Part shown: in pieces, positions 21,555 to 33,300 of the stretch
Layout of the letters: each line of letters begins with the position of its first letter
Numbering within the stretch: the stretch's first letter is position 1
NCBI RefSeq assembly: GCF_001723175.1
Contig: NC_064654.1
Span: 868,001 to 932,000, forward strand
From: Penicillium oxalicum
Lineage: Eukaryota > Ascomycota > Eurotiomycetes > Eurotiales > Aspergillaceae
Direction of reading: 5' to 3'
DNA length: 64,000 nt
Notes under the pieces: model-generated
Seen by the model: the letters and a program-made list of their open reading frames with translations, nothing else
What the model was told of the DNA's origin: nothing
Database searches by the model: none
Program-made: the position numbers and the translations under genes

Positions 21555-24500
21555 ATGGCGCCCTCTTCCTGGTGGCTTTCAGTGGCCCTTGGCACCCAGC
21601 TTGGGCGAGCGCTCACCATGCTCGACCCTAGTGATGGGGTGACTTGCACCGACGTGGTGACCACCACCAATCTTTTCGTCAACCCTTCATTCGAAGACGG
21701 GCTGACAGGATGGACAAATTCATATGGCATGACAGTCGTGACGTCTCCCGTGACAGACGGTTCGCACGCTTTGTACGCTCATCCCAGTTTCCCGGAGAAG
21801 GGGCGATTTCGTCCCAATTGAAACACCCTACTAACGTTGAGTCCTGGTGCAGACGTATGAATGCTGTCAACAACGCTTATTCGATCCTTCGTCAGACCGT
21901 GACAAGTCTCACCCCCGGCTCTACCTACACTGTATCCTTCGACCTTCAAGCTTACACCAACCCGGCCTACAACTTACAACAATCCTGTATCTTTTACATC
22001 TATCATACCAGCCTCAGTACGACAAACCTCATCGTGACCGATCGCAGAGTGGTCAACAAACAAAGTAACTCATGGTTCACTCTCGAGGGCCAGTATACAG
22101 CAACCTCCCCAAGTGATGAGCTCGGGATCTACACCACCTGCTCGCCATACAACAACAACAACAACCTCTTCAGCCTGTTCCTGGACAACGCCAAGTTGCT
22201 CAGTACCACCACCTCTCAATCTTGCACGACGGTGACCCCGACCCCGACCCCGACTCCAAGCACCGCAGTTCCTGTTGGCACTTCTCCCGTCTCAATCCCA
22301 GCAATTTCGACCCCTGCAGAGCCATCGCCAACTTCGAGCTCTCCAGTCGTCTCGCCATCGTCCACTCCTTCCTCAACCCCTGTTGTCGGCTCTTCGTCTG
22401 CCCCTGTTGCCTCCAGCACTCCTGTTGCCTCCAGCACTCCTGTTGCCTCCAGCACTCCTGTTGCTTCCAGCACTCCTGTTGCTTCCAGCACTCCGGTGGT
22501 CTCGAGCACTCCTGTTGCTTCCAGCACTCCTGTTGCTTCCAGCACTCCTGTTGCCTCCAGCACTCCGGTGGCCTCCAGCACTCCTGTTGCCTCCAGCACT
22601 CCTGTGGCCTCCAGCACTCCTGTTGCTTCCAGCACTCCTGTTGCCTCCAGCACTCCGGTGGCCTCCAGCACTCCTGTTGCTTCCAGCACTCCGGTGGTCT
22701 CGAGCACTCCTGTTGCTTCCAGCACTCCTGTTGCTTCCAGCACTCCTGTTGCCTCCAGCACTCCGGTGGCCTCCAGCACTCCTGTTGCTTCCAGCACTCC
22801 TGTTGCCTCCAGCACTCCGGTGGCCTCCAGCACTCCTGTTGCCTCCAGCACTCCTGTTGCTTCCAGCACTCCTGTTGCTTCCAGCACTCCGGTGGTCTCG
22901 AGCACTCCTGTTGCTTCCAGCACTCCTGTTGCTTCCAGCACTCCTGTTGCCTCCAGCACTCCGGTGGCCTCCAGCACTCCTGTTGCCTCCAGCACTCCTG
23001 TGGCCTCCAGCACTCCTGTTGCTTCCAGCACTCCTGTTGCCTCCAGCACTCCGGTGGCCTCCAGCACTCCTGTTGCTTCCAGCACTCCGGTGGTCTCGAG
23101 CACTCCTGTTGCTTCCAGCACTCCTGTTGCTTCCAGCACTCCTGTTGCTTCCAGCACTCCTGTTGCTTCCAGCACTCCGGTGGTCTCGAGCACTCCTGTT
23201 GCTTCCAGTACTCCTGTTGCTTCCAGCACTCCGGTGGTCTCGAGCACTCCTGTTGCTTCCAGCACTCCTGTTGTTTCCAGCACTCCCGTTGCTTCCAGCA
23301 CTCCTGTCTTCTCGCCATCGTCCACTCCTGCGTCAACTCCTGTTATCGGCTCTTCGTCTGTCCCGGTGGCCCCTGGCACCCCAGTTGTCTCGCCGTCGTC
23401 CACTCCTTCCTCAACTCCCGTTGTCAACCCTTCGTCTGCTCCCGCGGCCTCCAGCTCACTCGTTTCAAGCTCGGCAAGCGTACCGGTCATTTCAGGGTCC
23501 TCCATCATTTCGAATCACCCTAGCTCTTCTGTCATTACCTCTGTCTCGGTGAACCCTACCTCTGCTCCTTTGTCTTCCGGAGCCGTTGTCACTTCCGAGA
23601 CAAATGTTCAACCGACAGCTACCTCGTCGACGGGAGTGGCGGCTACTAGCCAAACCTCAATCGGCTCTGTGAGTGCATCAATGGGTGTATCATCTGGTTC
23701 GTCTGCCGCTGGTTCGACTACCGCCGCGAGTGCAACTATCACGAGCACCGGGGTGGCGATGACCACTTCAACCGTCTACACCACCCGGACATCCACCGTC
23801 ACAGCTTGTCCTTCCACGGTCACAGACTGCCCAGCTCAGTCTCGGACTACCTATGTGACCACTGAGACGATCTACCTGTCCACCACAGTTTGTCCTGTCT
23901 CGGCAACTGCGACCGAGACCAATGCCCAGGTGACTGCCACTGCCACTGTCACGGAGGGACCCGGCGGATCTTCCCCGCAACATTCTCAGTCAACCGAGCA
24001 ATTCACCACTTCCACCGTCTTCTCAACTCGCACTGCCACCGTGACCGCGTGCCCCTCCAGCGTCCGAAACTGCCCTGCCTCGGCCAAGACCACTTTCGTG
24101 ACCACTGAGACTGTGGTCGTGTCTACTACTGTCTGCCCCATCACAGGGTCTGTGGGTGCCACTGCTACTGCGACCGGCACAACTGACATGGGTGCGTCCC
24201 CCGCTGCTTCAACCGCACCGGTGGTCTCTGTATCTCCCGTCTTCAGCACTCGCACTTCCACCATCACAGCCTGTCCGACCAGTCTGTCAAGCTGCGCAGC
24301 TACTGCCATGACCACGCAGACCAAGACTGAGACCCTCCTGGTTGGCCAGTCCACCTACACCTTGTCCTCCAGCTCCACGGCATCTTCGTCCACTCATTCA
24401 CTCGTATCGACTCTTCCACCTCACGCCTCCGCTGCTTCCTCGCTCAGTCTGAAGAACACCTCAATCGGCATCAACCACCAGCAAGCCACCACCGTCTCCA

Positions 24501-24706
24501 CTGTCCGCAGCCAGGGCATGCAGACCTCATCTACTCTTTCTCTGGCTACCCCCACCACTTCCACCACTACCGCTGCCACCGCCGCGACAGTCTCGCAGAC
24601 CAACACTCCTTTGTTCTCCGGTGCAGGCTCCATGTTCAACCACATGAGCTGGGTTCACGCCCTTGCCTCTTTTGCCACTACTGGCCTTGCCCTTCTTTAT
24701 CTGTAA
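21555..24706 (+). CDS. GPI-anchored Ser/Thr-rich cell-wall protein with tandem repeats
   Basis: Predicted secreted, heavily O-glycosylated wall or adhesin-like protein. Exons 21555-21772 and 21853-24706 join over an 80-bp intron (GTACGC donor, GTGCAG acceptor) to 1023 residues. A hydrophobic N-terminus (WWLSVALG) gives a likely signal peptide. Residues about 30-215 form a Cys-containing globular module of the NLFVNPSFEDG-LTGW type seen in fungal secreted proteins. Then come fifty 6-residue repeats of the form PV[AV]SST (22403-23302), more Ser/Thr/Pro linker, and three related modules at about 23763-23899, 24003-24139 and 24235-24366 with the pattern TR-T-[ST]-[TI]-TACP then T-KT-ET. The C-terminus is a short hydrophobic tail (HALASFATTGLALLYL), the signature of GPI attachment. 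No catalytic domain is seen, and ligand specificity cannot be inferred. Confidence 0.85.
22403..23302 (+). repeat. Minisatellite, 50 x 18 bp, coding PV[AV]SST
   Basis: Exactly fifty consecutive 18-bp units based on CCTGTTGCCTCCAGCACT. I sorted them into seven variants (A GTTGCC, B GTTGCT, C GTGGTC-TCGAGC, D ccgGTGGCC, E cctGTGGCC, and single variants F and G at the end). The order is A3 B2 C B2 A D A E B A D B C B2 A D B A D A B2 C B2 A D A E B A D B C B4 C B2 C B F G. A run of 17 units is identical at 22439-22744 and 22835-23140, showing block duplication above the unit level. All variants preserve the reading frame. Confidence 0.95.
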
Positions 24707-25268
24707 TGCCTAACCAGCCCGTGTTTGAATACAGATGTGTCCATATCAGCCACGAATATGCACATAGTTTCCTACTAATGTGATTAATTTAATATAACAT
24801 ATACATTTTTTTTTCTTTTTTTTTTTGGGAAAGTGTACCACAGGCGCACCGATCAATCTTGACGACCCTGAATTGCTCGACCATTCATACAAAAGAAAAG
24901 TAACAACCAAGATGCCATGATAGCGGACAGGTATACTGGTTAAGGAGTAGCCTCGGAAAGGATTCGTTCTTTGCTCTGGATATGTCTCTCTAACATTATA
25001 GTACGTAGTACGCACTACGTAGTCACAGTTCAAGCTGATACTTATTTCCTTTTGAACCGTCAACCCCCCGATCCATACTCCGGTAAGCTCATACAACCAT
25101 CGCATAGAGTATCAGACAGTTCACCTCGGCCCTCCCACCCTCCTCCATCTCTACAAACCTCAACTCGAGATCCTCATCTCGACTCAGATACAACCATATC
25201 TGTCGACGTGGATGCCGACGCAGGTGCATCCGTCCTCCCAAGCAGCAATTTCGCCTTCCGGTCCAAAA
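24707..25268. other. Intergenic
   Basis: 3' flank of the GPI-protein gene with a T-run near 24807-24829 and an inverted repeat TACGTAGT-ACGC-ACTACGTA at 25002-25021. At 25174-25319 the minus strand has an open segment with an Arg/Ser- and Leu-rich reading (RSLEDLELILDRKAKLLLG, then a stop at 25174) that might be a last exon of the poly-Glu frame to its right. Confidence 0.35.
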
Positions 25269-25966
25269 TCAGCTCAAGATCTTCCAAAGACCGACGCGTG
25301 GACCTGCCTCGTGCATGATCTGGGATTTTCCAATTAACAGACTATACCCGTTTTCTTGATCATCATCGTCAAAATGAATTATTCCTCTCCTTCCAATAAA
25401 AAAAGGAGTTGCTAAATGGGGGAGAGCTTCATGGGAATCTGGCGCTGGAGTTGTGAGGGGGGAGTGCGGAGAACAGTCGGCTTTAGCGCTACTCGGTGCT
25501 TTACTTTCGTCTTTGTCTGATTGGCAGTCGTAGGTGAGGTTTATAGCGTTGGATAGATGTGTTGGGTGGTTGTTGGTTGAGGGAAGTGAATCACTCGAGT
25601 ATGGGCTTTCGTGGGGATGGGGATTGATCGAGTCGGTGGGAGGGTTGTCTTCTTCTTCTTCTTCTTCTTCTTCTTTCTTCTTCTTCTTCTTCTTTCTTCT
25701 TCTTCTTCTTCTTCTTCTTCTTCTTCTTCTTCTTCTTCTTCTTCTTCTTCTTCTTCTTCTTCTTCTTCTCCTCCTCCTCCTTCTTCTTCTTCTTCTTCTT
25801 CCTCTTCACCCTCCTCCCTCATCACCCTCGTCCAACATCCCTCTTCCCTCCCAATCTCATCATCAGACTCATCCTGTTTCACCAAATACTTCTCCCTCAA
25901 ACTAGTCAACGACCCTCTCACCCTCCTTAAACCCACAGGTTCCCATATCCCACCGCCCAAGCAAAC
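25269..25966 (-). pseudogene. Acidic poly-Glu reading frame broken in a GAA microsatellite
   Basis: On the minus strand, a TATAG acceptor at 25967-25971 opens a frame that reads GGGIWEPVGLRRV, then a charged segment with SLREKYLVKQDESDDE, then a long Glu run coded by GAA triplets. Two single-base insertions (GAAA for GAA) at 25674-25676 and 25693-25695 move the frame from Glu to Arg to Lys and soon to a stop. Without both extra bases the Glu frame would continue into about 125 further open codons that are Ser/Pro/Asp-rich and include FFIGRRGIIHFDDDDQ, ending at TGA 25269-25271. The open length beyond the repeat, and the exact two-base discrepancy, argue for a real gene that is frameshifted here. 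I cannot name a family, see no upstream exon, and do not exclude a plus-strand gene instead. Confidence 0.4.
25648..25806 (+). repeat. (CTT)n/(GAA)n microsatellite with interruptions
   Basis: About 50 TTC triplets with two TTTC interruptions (25674-25676 and 25693-25695 are TTT) and a short CTC block near 25769-25780. The opposite strand reads poly-Glu. Confidence 0.95.
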
Positions 25967-25992
25967 CTATACAGAGGAAGCAGCCCACGCCG

Positions 25993-26067
25993 AAGAACAT
26001 GAATCTGGAGTATAGCAAGAAGCAGAATAAAAGTCTCCTTCTTGCTGTACTCCAGATTCATGTCTTT
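25993..26067. repeat. Long perfect-loop hairpin (30-bp arms)
   Basis: Left arm 25993-26022 and right arm 26038-26067 are inverted copies matching at 27 of 30 positions, separated by a 15-base loop. The arms contain CATGAATCTGGAGTA. The transcript of either strand would fold into one stable stem. It sits just upstream (in minus orientation) of the poly-Glu frame. Confidence 0.85.
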
Positions 26068-27379
26068 GCTCATTCTTTTTTACTCCTGGTTGTGTTTTAT
26101 TTTGGCCGAAATAACGTACGCTGTTTGATGGTGGACAAGATACCAAGTGAGTTAGGTATTTGTCTGTTTTTGCGCAGGGACTTGGACGGGGTGGACGAGT
26201 GAACTCCTTGACGATTGTTTTGTTAGATTAGTAGATGAAGGGTCAGATGAGAGGAGACCTTTTTTCTTTTTCAGAGTATTTATGAGAGATTGAGCTCTGA
26301 GAAGAAGCTGGCACAGTCTCGTTTGGAGACTCAAGAGATTGGGGATTTGGGGCGATGGCGTTAAAAAGGATGTTTTGAACCCGGGGGGAAAGGGGAAGAT
26401 TGGAGATAAGCAAGTAAACGGGATTCGTGGAGGTACTAATGGTGCACCATCCAATGGAGGAAAAGGACGAGGGGGAAAAAAGAGAAGAAGCAAGGTAGAG
26501 TTGAAGAGTTTATCAAGCAAGCAGAACAATGAAATGTATTGGGATTGTGACCATGGATGTGGGTGTAGGTGGCCATGCGTTTCATGAATCAAATTGATGC
26601 GATGCCTTGACGCTTTGTTCTCATTTTGAGGACGTCTGATTCCAAAGGGCATGGAATGATTGGATTCTAGAAACACCTTTCAACGGGGATCTATGAATCA
26701 ATGTCAGCGTATACCTCGGCGATGAAGGATGACTTGTACTAGGGTAGATTCATCTCCAATGATTTCGAAATGGCTACCATCCGTCAGCACTGGCAGATCC
26801 CTTTGGAGAATCCTACCAAACTACTGTTGGTCAGGATCATTGAAAAATAAAATATGTTGAACTCGACAGAACAAAAGCAATAGAGGTATTTACATTGCAG
26901 ATATCGAAAGAAAAGCAAACAATCAAGCAGAAGAGACAAGACGCTCAGCACCCAACCAAAGACACGCTGCTAGAACAGAGCCAGAAGCAAAGCAGTGCAA
27001 GGATATTGTCATCAAAGAAACATCAAAAAGCGTAATGCAGTATCATCAGCCCACAAAGAAATACTTCTCGGTCTTAGGGACCATAAAAGAGAGAGAAAAA
27101 GAAAAGCAAAACGAATTTTCTGGACGAATTTCGCATTCCGTAGAATTGCTCAAAGCGTCCACCCAAACCAATCTAGTAGAAAAACGTCGAATCGTCCAAT
27201 CATTTATTTATTGGTTCAAGATTTTCAAATCGAGCTTTGAGAGTTGGTGCTGGGCTCCTTGGATGTAGAAGCGAAGCGGGGAACCGAGAAGCAATTGTCG
27301 TCATGATCATGCGTGGTCGGGACTTTGGTCACTTTTCAACATGAGTTCTTGAATGAGCTCCCAAAGTCCAAGAGCAAAC
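26068..27379. other. Intergenic left of gltA
   Basis: Purine-rich on the plus strand at 26330-26500. One plus-strand segment at 26274-26364 follows a good pyrimidine tract and TTTTTCAG acceptor and is open with a Glu/Leu/Lys-rich reading, but nothing joins it. A-rich sequence at 26840-27240 is probably the gltA 3' flank. No gene called. Confidence 0.35.
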
Positions 27380-30300
27380 TCAAGCGACGACCTCGGTGGC
27401 CGTGGGCTGAGGAACAGAGTCGATGGCCGGACGACGGACAATACCTCCCGTGACGGGAAGCTGGGAGCTGGTGCCGCTGAGGAAGGTGTCTACTTCACGG
27501 GCAGCCTGGCGACCCTCGTTGATACCCCAGACAATAAGGGACTGTCCACGGCGGCAATCACCAGCGGCAAAGACGCCGGGGATGTTGGTCGAGTAGTGAC
27601 CAGGAGGGGTCTTCACGTTCTTGCGAGGATCACGCTCAATCTCGCTGCCGAGAAGACGGTCCTCAGGGCCCAGGAAACCCATGGACAACAAGACCAGGTC
27701 AGCAGGGAAGAATTGCTCGCTGCCTTCGACGGTCTTCATGTCCCACCCACCGGTGGCGCTCTTGGTCCACTCCACGCGGACGGTGTTGATACCCTTGACA
27801 CGGCCACTGCCATCATCCACAAACTCGGTTGACATGACACAGTACTCACGGGGGTCCTTACCCATGTGAGTCTTGACCTCGGAGTGACCGTAGTCAACAC
27901 GGTAGATGCGAGGCCACTGAGGCCAAGGGTTATCACCGGCACGCTCGGGTGGGGGCTGGGGGAGCAGCTCAAAGTTGGTGACCGACTTCGCACCATGACG
28001 GACGGAGGTGCCAATGCAGTCGTTACCGGTATCACCACCACCAATGACAACAACGTGCTTGTCCTTGGCAGAGATGTACTCGCCGTCGGCCAGACCAGAG
28101 TCGAGCAGGGACTTGGTGTTCTTGTGCAGGAACTGCATGGCAAAGTGCACGCCCTCCAGCTCCCGGCCCGGGACCTTGAGGTCACGAGCAACGGTAGCAC
28201 CGGTAGCGATGATGACGGCATCGTTAGACTCACGAAGAGACTGCAGAGAAACCTCGTTGTCAGGGCCAACGGCGGTGTTGGTGACAAACTTGATACCCTC
28301 AGCGGCCATGAGGTCCACACGGCGCTGAACAACCTTCTTGTCGAGCTTCATATTGGGAATGCCGTACATAAGAAGACCACCGATCCGGTCAGCACGCTCA
28401 TAGACGGTGACAGAGTGACCAGCACGATTGAGCTGATCCGCAGCAGCCATACCAGCAGGACCAGAGCCAATGACGGCAACGGTCTTACCAGTGCGAGTCT
28501 TGGGGGGACGAGGCACCATCCAACCCATCTCAAATCCGCGGTCAATGATGGCGCACTCGATCGACTTGATACCAACAGGGTCTTCGTTGATGCCCAAGAC
28601 ACAGGCACCCTCACAGGGAGCAGGGCAGACACGACCAGTGAATTCGGGGAAATTGTTGGTCATGAGCAGGCGGTTGAGAGCATCCTGCCATTGGTTTTGG
28701 CTAAGAATTTAAAGTTAGCAAGGAAAGGATTCGCACAGCAGATCAAAGGAGACAAGTCGACAGAAACTTACAAGACCAATTCATTCCACTTGGGAATGAT
28801 GTTGGAAATAGGGCAACCAGTGTCGGACTGACAGAAAGGCACACCGCAGTCCATGCAACGAGCAGACTGATACTTCAGTTCATCCTCGCTGAGACGGCCA
28901 GACAGCTCGGCCCAGTCACGAGTACGGGTTGCAGGGTTGCGGTACTTCTCGCTGCGGCGGCTGTATTTCATGAACCCGCGAGTCTTATCGAGAATCAGCG
29001 CCGATCGCTTCTTGTCGGCCTTTTCGTTGCTAATACTGTCCTCAATATCCAGCAAGTCGGCCTTCTTCTCATCCGCGTGAACCTTGGGCTTCTCTGTGGC
29101 CACAGGAGTGCTGGGCAACTGGGGCAGAGCAAACTCGGCCTTCTTAGCAGCAGCAGCCTTGGCGGCCTCTTCCTCCATGACACGCTTGTAGTCGGTAGGC
29201 AAGACCTTGAGAATGTGAGGAAGGGCGCGAGTGAAGTCGAGCAGAATGCGTGCAGCCAACTCAGACCCCGTGTAGTGGTGGTGATCCTCGATAAGGCCAC
29301 GCACAAAGGCAATCTCAGCGGGATCCTCAATGTTTGAAACCTCAACCATCTCCATGTTGACCTTGGAGTGGAAGTCCTGGTCCTTATCCAAGACGTAGGC
29401 AATTCCTCCAGACATACCAGCAGCAAAGTTACGACCAGTGGGTCCGAGAATGAGAATACGACCACCAGTCATGTACTCAGCACCATGGTCACCACAACCC
29501 TCAACAACGGCAGTAGCACCGGAGTTACGCACAGCGAAACGTTCAGCAGCCACACCGCGGAAGTAGCAAGTACCACGGGTGGCACCGTACAGACAGGTGT
29601 TACCAATGATAACGTTCTCCTCGGCCTTGAAAGCAGCACCGCGAGGTGGGTACACAATGAGGCGACCACCAGACAGACCCTTACCAACGTAGTCGTTGGC
29701 GTCTCCCTCGAGCTCCAAAGTGACACCGGGAGCCAGGTAAGCACCAAAGGACTGACCCGCAGAGCCCTTGATATTGGCGTGAATAGTGTCCTGAGGCAGA
29801 CCGGCCTCACCGTAACGGCGACTGATTTGGTACGAAAGGGTAGCACCAAGGCCACGATCAGTGTTGACCACGTCACACTCGATTCGGCAAGGCAAGCCCT
29901 TCTCCAGAGCAAGCTCAGACTCAAAGATCAACTTGTTGTCGAGACGGGTGTGCAGCTTGTGGTCCTGCTTGCGGACATTGTAGGTGGCAACGCCGGGACG
30001 GAGGGAGTGAGCGGGGGTCAGGATCAGAGACAAGTCCACACGCTCCTGCTTCAGGTTACGAAGGTCATCGCGAACCTTGAGCAGTTCGGCCCGACCGACC
30101 ATCTCATTGACAGTCCGAACACCAAGCTTGGCCATAATGGCACGCATCTCGTTGGCGACATAATAGAAGAAGTTGATCACGTGTTCAGGCGAGCCCTGGA
30201 ACTTCTTGCGAAGCTCGGGATCCTGGGTAGCGATACCAACAGGACAGGTGTTGAGATGGCATTTTCTAGAAGGCGTAAATGTCAGCAATAATCACAGAAT

Positions 30301-33300
30301 GTTCAAGTGTAAGTAATTACTCACCTCATCATGATACAGCCCATGGCGATCAAGGGAGTGGTAGCAAAGCCGAACTCTTCGGCTCCAAGCAGACAGGCCA
30401 TAGCCAAATCACGTCCAGTACGGAGTTGACCATCGGTCTGAACGACAACACGGCCACGTAGGTCATTCAGTACAAGAGTTTGATGGGTTTCGGCAAGACC
30501 AAGCTCCCAGGGAAGACCAGCATACTTGATACCAGTCCAACGCGAAGCACCAGTACCACCATCGTGACCTGAGATCAAGATGTGATCGGCCTTGGCCTTG
30601 GCAACGCCTGAAGCGACGATACCGACGCCGACCTCGGACACGAGCTTGACGGAGACACGAGCGCGTGGGTTGGAGCACTTTAGGTCATAAATGAGCTGCT
30701 TCAAATCCTCGATCGAGTAAATATCGTGGTGGGGAGGAGGTGAGATGAGACCGACACCGGGCGTGGAGTGACGGGTACGGGCGATGGGACCAACGACCTT
30801 GTGACCAGGAAGCTCGCCACCCTCGCCGGGCTTAGCACCTTGTGCCATCTTGATTTGAAGCTCATCAGCATCGGCCAAATAATGCGACGTGACACCGAAT
30901 CGGCCCGAGGCAATCTGCTTAATGGCAGAGCGCATAGTATCACCATTTTCCATGCGCTTGCTTCGCTCGGGGTCCTCGCCACCCTCACCGGTGTTGGATT
31001 TGCCGCCCAGGCGGTTCATGGCAATGGCCAATGTGGAGTGTGATTCCATAGAGATGGAGCCGTACGACATGGCTCCTGTGACGAAGCGGCGCACGATCTC
31101 GGTCCAAGGCTCAACTTGGTCGATTGGGATAGGGGTACGCTGTTCAAAGTCAAACTCGAGCAGACCGCGCAGCGTGCAGTTCTTGATCTGCTCGTGCTCC
31201 GCCTTGGCATAGGCTTCGTATGACTTGTCGTTCTTGGTGCGCACAGCATCCTGGATGTTGGCAATGCTGACGGGGTCGTTGATGTGAGGCTCACCACCAT
31301 CACGCCAGTGGTACTCACCAGTCTCGGCAAGACCAGGAATCTCAACAATGTCACGAGATGGGAAACCACGCTCGTGGAAGGCGAAGGCATCCTGGGCAAT
31401 CAGATCAAAGGTGATACCACGAATACGGCTGGCAGTACCAGCGAAGCAGCGGTCAATGACACTGTCATCAATACCCAAGGCCTCGAAAATCTGAGCCCCC
31501 TTGTAGGATTGCAGAGTCGAAATACCCATCTTACTCATGACCTTGAGAATACCACCGTCGCAAGAAGCCTTGTAGTTCTCAATGACCTTCTCATCGGGCA
31601 GACTCTTGCGGATCAGCTTCTCGCGGTTCATCTTAAGCAGACACTCCAGGGCGAGGTAAGGGTTGATAGCGTCGGCACCATAACCCAGGAGCACGCAGTG
31701 GTGGTGAACCTCACGGGCTTCAGCAGTCTCAACAACCAAAGCAGCAAGCGACCGCCACTTGTTACGGACCAGGTGGTGGTGGACCAAACCGGTGGCCAAC
31801 AGAGCGGAGACAGGGACACGATCGGCAGATGTGGCGCGGTCGGACAGAATAATGATCTTGTCGCCGTTCTCAATAGCCTCAGTGGTCGCATCACAAATAG
31901 CGTCCAGAGCGTCGATGTAACCCGCGGTACCCTTTTTCTTTTCAAAGGTGATATCGATGGTGCGAACAGTCCAGTCACCGTGGACCTTGTTGATGTTCTT
32001 GATGGTGTTGAAATCGGGGATGCTCAAGATAGGAGACTTCAGGAGCAGACGGTTGCACTGCGAAGGGTCCATCTCGAGCAAGTTGCCCTGAGGACCGACA
32101 TAGCATTCCAGAGACATGACGACGGCCTCACGGATGGGATCAATAGGCGGGTTGGTGACCTGGGCGAACAGCTGGCGGAAGTACTCGTAGAGCAGACGAG
32201 GCTGGGGGCAATGCAGGCCAGGGGAGCATCGTTACCCATAGATCCAAGGGCTTCCTTGGAGTCGGCACCCATTGGACCCAACAGGAGACTGACTTGCTCG
32301 AAAGAGTAGCCAAAGGCGCGCAGGCGAGGGTCATTCTGAACGGAGTTGTCATCAAGCTTGAACGAGAGATCGACCTGCTTGTCAAGCAGAGCCTGGTTGA
32401 TGGCAGGTAGCTTCAGGAGTTCCTTGTCCAGCCAGCTGGCAAAGTTCTGACGCTTGGCTACAGTCTGCTTCAGCTCTGCATCGTCGATGATGCGACCAGC
32501 CACGGTGTCGACGAGCAACATCTTTCCGGGTTGCAGACGGCCCTTTTGAACGACGCGCTCGGGGTCAATGTCAATGGCGCCAACTTCAGAGGCGCAAACA
32601 ATGCGGTCATCGTCCATCACGTAGAAACGACAAGGGCGAAGACCATTGCGATCCAGGTTAGCACCGCAGTATCGGCCATCCGAGAAGGTGAAGAGCGCTG
32701 GTCCATCCCAGGGCTCCATCTGACAAGCGGCCCACTCGTAAAATGCCGCCTTGGACGGGTCCATCGCAGGGTTATCCTGCCAGGCCTCGGGGATCATGAT
32801 CATGACCGCTTCGGGGAGGGAGAGAACACCGTTAATCATGAGCAGCTCGAGCACATTGTCGAAAGCGGCCGAGTCGGAACCGCCATCCTCAACGATAGGG
32901 TAGAGCTGATCGAGCTCCTCGCCAAAGACCTCCGACCGGAGCACCCCCTCACGGGCGCGCATCCAGTTTTTGTTTCCACGCAATGTGTTGATTTCACCGT
33001 TGTGGGCAGCCCATCGCAAGGGTTGTGCGCGATCCCAGGAGGGGAATGTGTTGGTTGAGAACCGGGAGTGAACGAGCGCAAAGTGACCCTCATAGTCAAC
33101 GTTGACCAGATCATGGTAGTATGTGTAGACCTGAACGGGGGAGAGTTGACCCTTGTAGACAATGTTGCGGTTGCTCAGCGAGCAAAGGTAAAACCAGTTG
33201 CCGAGGCCGATAACGTGCGTGGCACGCTTGCGGAGCACAAACAGCTGGAGCTCAAAGGTCCGGTCGTCGAATTGCTTCACATCTGTGATCTCGGGCTTGT

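Noticed and set aside
22200..23552. Four long alternative frames over the minisatellite
   Set aside because: An 18-bp unit without stops keeps several frames open on both strands. Only the frame joined to the signal peptide and the GPI tail is supported.
25534..26015. Plus-strand Leu/Phe/Ser-rich frames over the CTT repeat
   Set aside because: They are mostly the translated microsatellite. The plus-strand continuation after the repeat is protein-like but short; the minus-strand reading has open sequence on both sides of the repeat and was preferred, with low confidence.
32190..32245. A 34-nt GT-AG intron in gltA that would restore frame
   Set aside because: Too short for a fungal intron and it would delete conserved residues ([10 protein letters not shown]); a lost base explains the data better.
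31284..32309. Plus-strand frames of 300 or more codons across gltA
   Set aside because: Antisense shadows of a conserved, codon-biased gene; no motifs.
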